Positions 7,601-10,239 of a DNA stretch of 10,239 nt are shown piece by piece (position 1 is the stretch's first letter; each line of letters starts with the position of its first letter). The stretch is from an uncultured Blautia sp. GTDB lineage: Bacteria > Bacillota > Clostridia > Lachnospirales > Lachnospiraceae. The DNA lies in NCBI GenBank assembly GCA_945872375.1, contig CAMBYR010000056.1, positions 1-10,239 of the forward strand, read 5' to 3'. The position numbers and the translations under genes were made by a program. Under the pieces are notes generated by a model. It saw only the letters and a program-made list of their open reading frames with translations. It made no database searches and had not been told where the DNA came from.

Positions 7601-8130
7601 TCCTGAAGTTCCAGGAAAAAATTATTTTTTCCAAAAATCCGTTCATACCGGAGTGCTGCTTCCTTTGCATCCTCATACAGTCCTCTGGTAAGATAACGGG
7701 CCACTTCTCCCGCCAGACAGGCGCTTAAGGCAATAATTCCCTCATGATACTGCTCCAGAACCTCCAGATCCACACGGGGCTTATAGTAAAATCCCTCCAC
7801 AAATCCTTTGGATACGATTTTCATCAGATTGCTGTAGCCCTGATCATTTTCCGCCAGAAGCACCAGATGATAATAACGGTCATCGCCGCTTCCGATCTCT
7901 CGGTCAAAACGGGATCCCGGCGCCACATAAACCTCACAGCCCAGGATCGGATTGATTCCCGCTTCCCTGGCTGCCCGGTAAAAGTCGATCACACCGTACA
8001 TCACACCATGATCGGTAATGGCTGCACTGTCCATTCCCAGTTCCTTCACCCTGGACACATATTCTTTTATTTTATTGGAACCGTCCAGCAGACTGTATTC
8101 CGTATGAACATGAAGATGTGTAAAATTCAC
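4663..8130 (-). CDS. dnaE: DNA polymerase III alpha subunit DnaE
   Basis: A replicative C-family DNA polymerase, 1155 aa, full family length. Domains in order: PHP domain (about 1-275); polymerase palm, thumb and fingers (about 290-800) with the acidic triad in PDIDVDF (396-402) plus Asp550 in KMDFLGL; helix-hairpin-helix region (about 860-880); an internal beta-clamp binding motif QLSLF (910-914); an OB-fold (about 990-1070); and a C-terminal tail. GPGRGSAAGSLVAY at 355-368 and HAAAYAVVSYQTAYLKYYHP at 752-771 are also classic DnaE stretches. The likely PHP metal ligands (His7, His9, Asp16, His41, Glu66, His88, Cys138, Asp206, His208) all look present. The start is GTG (8130-8128), with GGGAGG at 8141-8136 five bases upstream and the PHP motif beginning at residue 5. 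Firmicutes usually also carry PolC; it is not in this window. It is 50 bases downstream of cvfB. Confidence 0.97.
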   Translation of the reverse strand: MNFTHLHVHTEYSLLDGSNKIKEYVSRVKELGMDSAAITDHGVMYGVIDFYRAAREAGINPILGCEVYVAPGSRFDREIGSGDDRYYHLVLLAENDQGYSNLMKIVSKGFVEGFYYKPRVDLEVLEQYHEGIIALSACLAGEVARYLTRGLYEDAKEAALRYERIFGKNNFFLELQDHGIPEQQNVNQQLLRMHQETGIPLVATNDVHYTYAEDEKPHDILLCLQTGKKLSDEDRMRYEGGQYYVKSPEEMAELFPYALEALENTHKIAERCHVEIEFGVTKLPKFDVPEGYTSWEYLNKLCFEGLNRLYDPVTNELEERLNYELSTIKNMGYVDYFLIVWDFIHYARENGIMVGPGRGSAAGSLVAYTLGITQLDPIRYDLLFERFLNPERVSMPDIDVDFCFERRQEVIDYVVRKYGKDRVVQIVTFGTLAARGVIRDVGRVLDMPYAQVDTIAKMIPQELNITIDKALEMNPELRKVYEEQDEVHYLIDMAKRLEGLPRHTSMHAAGVVISQKSVDEYVPLSRAQDGSITTQFTMTTLEELGLLKMDFLGLRTLTVIQNAVSLIERDTGEHLDMQFIDYDDKKVLDSLGTGRTDGVFQLESAGMKNFMKELKPQSLEDVIAGISLYRPGPMDFIPQYIRGKNRPDTIRYDCPQLEPILNPTYGCIVYQEQVMQIVRSLAGYTLGRSDLVRRAMSKKKASVMEKERRNFVYGNPEEGVPGCIASGIPEKTANKIYDDMTDFAKYAFNKSHAAAYAVVSYQTAYLKYYHPVEFMAALMTSVIEMPSKVAEYILVCRQMGIKILPPDINHGEYGFSVDHGCIRYGLSAIKSVGRPVIQALVQERKDRGEYRSLKDFIERMTPTVNKRAIENFIKAGALDCLEGNRRQKMAVFVQIVDGINQDKKHSMAGQLSLFDIAGEEEKEDFEIRMPNMEEFDKETILAYEKEVLGIYLSGHPLERFRNIMEKTISAKSTDFQQDEETGYPHVSDGQKVIIGGMITDRTIKYTKNNKVMAFLTLEDLVGTVEVVVFPRDYEKNHDKISQDARIFIQGRVSAEDDKASKMILEKVRSFDEIPRELWLQFENLEAYSEGEQELLQELKKHPGNDGVVIYLKDVKAMKKLPVGYCVQIEDSWLGELKKKYGDSNVKVVERVLKNF

Positions 8131-8150
8131 TGCTGCCTCCCATCTTTTTT

Positions 8151-8176
8151 CCGGACTGTTTCACTGAAGCGTCCGG
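8151..8176 (-). repeat. Inverted repeat between cvfB and dnaE
   Basis: Perfect 6-bp arms CCGGAC (8151-8156) and GTCCGG (8171-8176); a further TTC/GAA pairing is possible within the 14-base centre. On the transcribed strand it is followed by AAAAAAG and then the dnaE ribosome site, so it is not a terminator for these genes. It may be an RNA element in the dnaE leader. Confidence 0.45.
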
Positions 8177-8180
8177 CCCC

Positions 8181-9017
8181 TTATTTTTTCAGATAAATTC
8201 TTCTGTCTTTAATCTCCACTTTTCCTTCCTTCATCAGATGCCCCACTGCGCGTTTAAATGCATTTTTGCTGAGGCCGAATTCTCTCTGGATCACCTCCGG
8301 AGAAGCCTTATCATCAAAAGGAAGCACTCCTGCAAACTCTTCAATCACCCCGAGTACGTTTTCTGCATCCTCATCGATCTGCAGATACGCCTTCCGGCGA
8401 TCGGTAACATTCATTTTTCCATCCTCTTTGACCTCCGTCACTCTGAGATCCAGAATGGTTCCCGGACGGTATTTTGCCCTCGCCTCTTGTGCTGGGATCA
8501 GCGCGGAGTATTTGTCATCCACAGCCACAAATACGCCGAATTTTTCGCTGATCTGGTAAACTCTGCCCTTCACCTCATCACCGATATTGTACGGTGTCCT
8601 GGTGGAAAGATAGGGGTAAACCTTCATGGTGGCGCAGAGTCTGCTGCTCTTATCCACATAAAGAGCCACCAGGCATTCCTCCCCTTCATGTACCGGCTTC
8701 ACCTGCTCATGATAGGGAAGAAGAAGATCCTTTTCCAGACCCCAGTCCAGAAAAGCACCGATTTTTGTTACCTGCTTCACCTTTAAAAGACCGGTCTGTC
8801 CCACCAGAAGCTTCGGTTCATTGGTGGTAGCGATCAGACGGTCTCTGGAATCTTTATAAAGAAATACCTCCAGCCTGTCTCCTTCTTTTGTTCCGGCCGG
8901 AACCTGCTTTCCCGGCAGAAGCACACTCTCCTCTGATTTTCTGTCTTCTGCCAGATATACGCCGAATTCCACTGTTTTTACAACAGTCAGAACCTGTTTT
9001 TGTCCAAGTAATATCAT
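8181..9017 (-). CDS. cvfB: CvfB-family S1 RNA-binding protein
   Basis: A 278-aa RNA-binding protein of the CvfB/YitL family; in staphylococci CvfB affects virulence gene expression through RNA. Layout seen: three S1/OB-like domains (about residues 1-66, 67-135 and 146-207; KTVEFGVYL at 14-22, KIGAFLDWG at 85-93 and EKFGVFVAV at 158-166 are their typical strand patterns), then a winged-helix domain (about 220-278; EFGLSKNAFKRAVGHLMKEG at 246-265). Length and domain order match the family. I chose the ATG at 9017-9015 because family members begin with LGQ-type sequences directly after Met and GGATGG lies eight bases upstream; the in-frame ATG at 9029 would add only MDSF and has its purine tract directly against the start. 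It has its own promoter (9053-9061) and heads the unit that continues into dnaE. Its RNA targets here are unknown. Confidence 0.92.
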   Translation of the reverse strand: MILLGQKQVLTVVKTVEFGVYLAEDRKSEESVLLPGKQVPAGTKEGDRLEVFLYKDSRDRLIATTNEPKLLVGQTGLLKVKQVTKIGAFLDWGLEKDLLLPYHEQVKPVHEGEECLVALYVDKSSRLCATMKVYPYLSTRTPYNIGDEVKGRVYQISEKFGVFVAVDDKYSALIPAQEARAKYRPGTILDLRVTEVKEDGKMNVTDRRKAYLQIDEDAENVLGVIEEFAGVLPFDDKASPEVIQREFGLSKNAFKRAVGHLMKEGKVEIKDRRIYLKK

Positions 9018-9025
9018 AAATGAAT

Positions 9026-9033
9026 CCATCCTT
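9026..9033 (-). promoter_or_regulatory. cvfB ribosome binding site
   Basis: AAGGATGG on the minus strand, with its GGATGG part eight bases before the ATG at 9017. It overlaps the competing ATG at 9029, which supports the shorter protein. Confidence 0.5.
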
Positions 9034-9052
9034 CGATTTAAATTGTCCCATA

Positions 9053-9061
9053 ATTATATCA
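9053..9061 (-). promoter_or_regulatory. Extended -10 promoter of cvfB-dnaE
   Basis: The minus strand reads TGATATAAT: a perfect TATAAT (9058-9053) with TG one base upstream. No good -35 is found 16-18 bases before it; that place is a T-rich tract belonging to the preceding terminator. The predicted RNA would start near 9046, about 29 bases before the cvfB ATG. Confidence 0.7.
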
Positions 9062-9084
9062 TACTTTGAATCCAATAAAAAGGC

Positions 9085-9130
9085 AAAAAAGCTGCCTCCC
9101 AAAACCTCATGCAGGGTTTTGGAAGACAGC
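9085..9130 (-). terminator. Rho-independent terminator of the GH43 gene
   Basis: On the minus strand GCTGTCTTCCAAAACC (9130-9115) pairs with GGTTTTGGGAGGCAGC (9106-9091) in a 16-bp stem with two G-U pairs and an 8-base loop, followed directly by six T (9090-9085), then GCC and five more T. It lies 11 bases past the GH43 stop codon. The plus strand has no T-run on the other side, so it works in one direction only. Confidence 0.93.
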
Positions 9131-9141
9131 CTGTTCACGGT

Positions 9142-10239
9142 CTATATTTCTTCATAAAGAAAATCAGTAAAGTCTGCCCACGCACCATTGTTTTGTCCGC
9201 TGCCGGAAGCATACATGCCGATGATACAGCCCACAAATCCTCCTGCCTCCTCGGTAGAAAGATGTGTAAGACAAATATCCTCTGCAGCCGTTATCCACTC
9301 CTTCTGACCGCGGTAATAAACGGATGCTTTCCGTCCCGATACTTCAAAGCGAAGGGTAATGGCTTCCCCTGCTTCTGCCGGAACAGAAGAAATCTCCTCC
9401 TCAGTGCCTTTCACGCAATTCACAACACGTAAGCTCCGGTGGCCGGCTTCCCCAAAAACCTCCGCCCGGATCTGGTTGTCCTCATTCTGCATATATCCCA
9501 GGCCTGCACAATCGGCAGCACTGCAGTCTGAACTGAAACGGAATGTGGTCTCGACAGCAAAATGGTGATGCTGCTGACGAACTGCGGCAAATGCAGGTGT
9601 CGCTTTATCCCGAAGCGACGCGCCCGCCATATGCATGCGAAGTGTTCCATCCTGCATCTCCATCACCCCATCTCCGGGAGTACGCAGGCGAAGCATTTCC
9701 ATCGGCCACTGATCTTTTGCAAAAGAATAGCTCTTCCGATATTTTTCCGCGTTCTCATCTTCCTCGCCGGGAATCAGATGACCAACTCCCGGATTCACTA
9801 CCGGCCAGTCATCTTCCCATACCACTTCCGCAAGGAAGGTCTCTCTTCCCATCAGAGTGTAGCCTTCCCAGGGGCGGCATGCCAGCATCACCATGTACCA
9901 GTTTCCTTTGCCGTCATCCACAAGATCCGCATGTCCCACACAGGTGATCGGGTACTGTTTTCCCAGATGCCGGTGGGTAAAGATCGGATTGCAGCGATTT
10001 CCTTCATAAGGCCCCATCAGATTCCTGCTTCTGGCAACTGCAATGCAGTGTTCAAAGGCCGTACCGGTTTCTGCATACAGAATATAGTACCATTCGTCCT
10101 TTTTCAGAATGTGAGGGCCTTCCGGCCAGATTGCATGCTTCATGAAACCGTACCAGAGGGCAGTCGGCTCTCCTTCCAGCTTCATGGTCTCCAGATTCAG
10201 CTTCTGGATCCAGATCTCATTGTCGCCATTATAGGTTCC
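9142..10239 (-). CDS. GH43 glycosidase, beta-xylosidase type (5' end outside window)
   Basis: The last 365 residues of a glycoside hydrolase family 43 enzyme, which hydrolyses xylosides or arabinosides with inversion. The open frame continues to base 10239 (it reads GTYNGDNEIWIQKLNLE there), so the ATG at 10185 is an internal Met. In fragment numbering, WPEGPHI at 38-44 carries the likely general acid Glu40; WYYILYAETGT at 49-59, VARSRNLMGPYE at 67-78 and GHADLV at 100-105 are typical GH43 blade sequences. From about residue 190 a second domain follows, resembling the beta-sandwich (concanavalin-like) C-terminal domain of XynB-type beta-xylosidases. The catalytic base and the third acidic residue would be upstream, outside the window. 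No signal peptide can be assessed. The enzyme suggests use of plant hemicellulose oligosaccharides. It ends in a strong terminator, so it is not part of the cvfB-dnaE unit. The exact substrate is not certain. Confidence 0.88.
   Translation of the reverse strand, partial: GTYNGDNEIWIQKLNLETMKLEGEPTALWYGFMKHAIWPEGPHILKKDEWYYILYAETGTAFEHCIAVARSRNLMGPYEGNRCNPIFTHRHLGKQYPITCVGHADLVDDGKGNWYMVMLACRPWEGYTLMGRETFLAEVVWEDDWPVVNPGVGHLIPGEEDENAEKYRKSYSFAKDQWPMEMLRLRTPGDGVMEMQDGTLRMHMAGASLRDKATPAFAAVRQQHHHFAVETTFRFSSDCSAADCAGLGYMQNEDNQIRAEVFGEAGHRSLRVVNCVKGTEEEISSVPAEAGEAITLRFEVSGRKASVYYRGQKEWITAAEDICLTHLSTEEAGGFVGCIIGMYASGSGQNNGAWADFTDFLYEEI

Noticed and set aside
9018..9029. A four-residue longer start for cvfB at 9029
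   Set aside because: Its purine-rich tract touches the start codon, while the ATG at 9017 has proper spacing and fits where the family begins.
1..10239. Defence system, prophage, transposon, tRNA or riboswitch
   Set aside because: I looked on both strands and saw no transposase, integrase, toxin-antitoxin or nuclease gene, no direct-repeat array, and no tRNA-like or known riboswitch-like fold; nearly all the sequence is accounted for by housekeeping genes.

Overview
The window reads as a stretch of core chromosome from a moderate-GC Firmicute, most likely a clostridium of the Lachnospiraceae type. I infer this from protein style and from strong AGGAGG-type ribosome sites before most genes; no rRNA or other phylogenetic marker is present to confirm it. 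All genes lie on the minus strand, so transcription runs from high to low coordinates. There are no tRNA or rRNA genes, insertion sequences, phage genes or CRISPR arrays, and no gene-free stretch longer than about 155 bases.

In transcription order: (1) 10239-9142, the 3' part of a GH43 beta-xylosidase-type glycosidase, closed by a strong intrinsic terminator at 9085-9130. (2) An extended -10 promoter at 9053-9061 directly after that terminator, starting a new unit: cvfB (three S1-like domains plus winged helix), then dnaE (GTG start, 1155 aa replicative polymerase). (3) pfkA (6-phosphofructokinase), with its own candidate promoter overlapping the end of dnaE and a 10-bp leader hairpin. (4) A SpoU/TrmH-type rRNA 2'-O-methyltransferase, a short NfeD protein and a QmcA-like SPFH (band 7) protein, the last three tightly spaced. 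(5) argF (ornithine carbamoyltransferase), whose stop codon overlaps the start of a biotin-protein ligase (birA) that runs off the low-coordinate edge. The birA piece is short and easily missed, and its start shows it lacks the N-terminal DNA-binding domain of E. coli BirA.

Functionally the genes are housekeeping: RNA-binding regulation, replication, glycolysis, rRNA modification, membrane microdomain organisation, arginine metabolism and biotin attachment. NfeD and QmcA are a recognised partner pair. The others look co-transcribed rather than members of one pathway. The GH43 gene is the only clearly accessory function and is separated by the terminator.

I found no convincing undescribed system. 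The points most worth a second look are non-terminator hairpins at most of the longer junctions between genes, an unusual active-site loop in the phosphofructokinase (TIDLD instead of TIDND), a run of five 11-residue repeats in the SPFH protein, and the regulator-less BirA.
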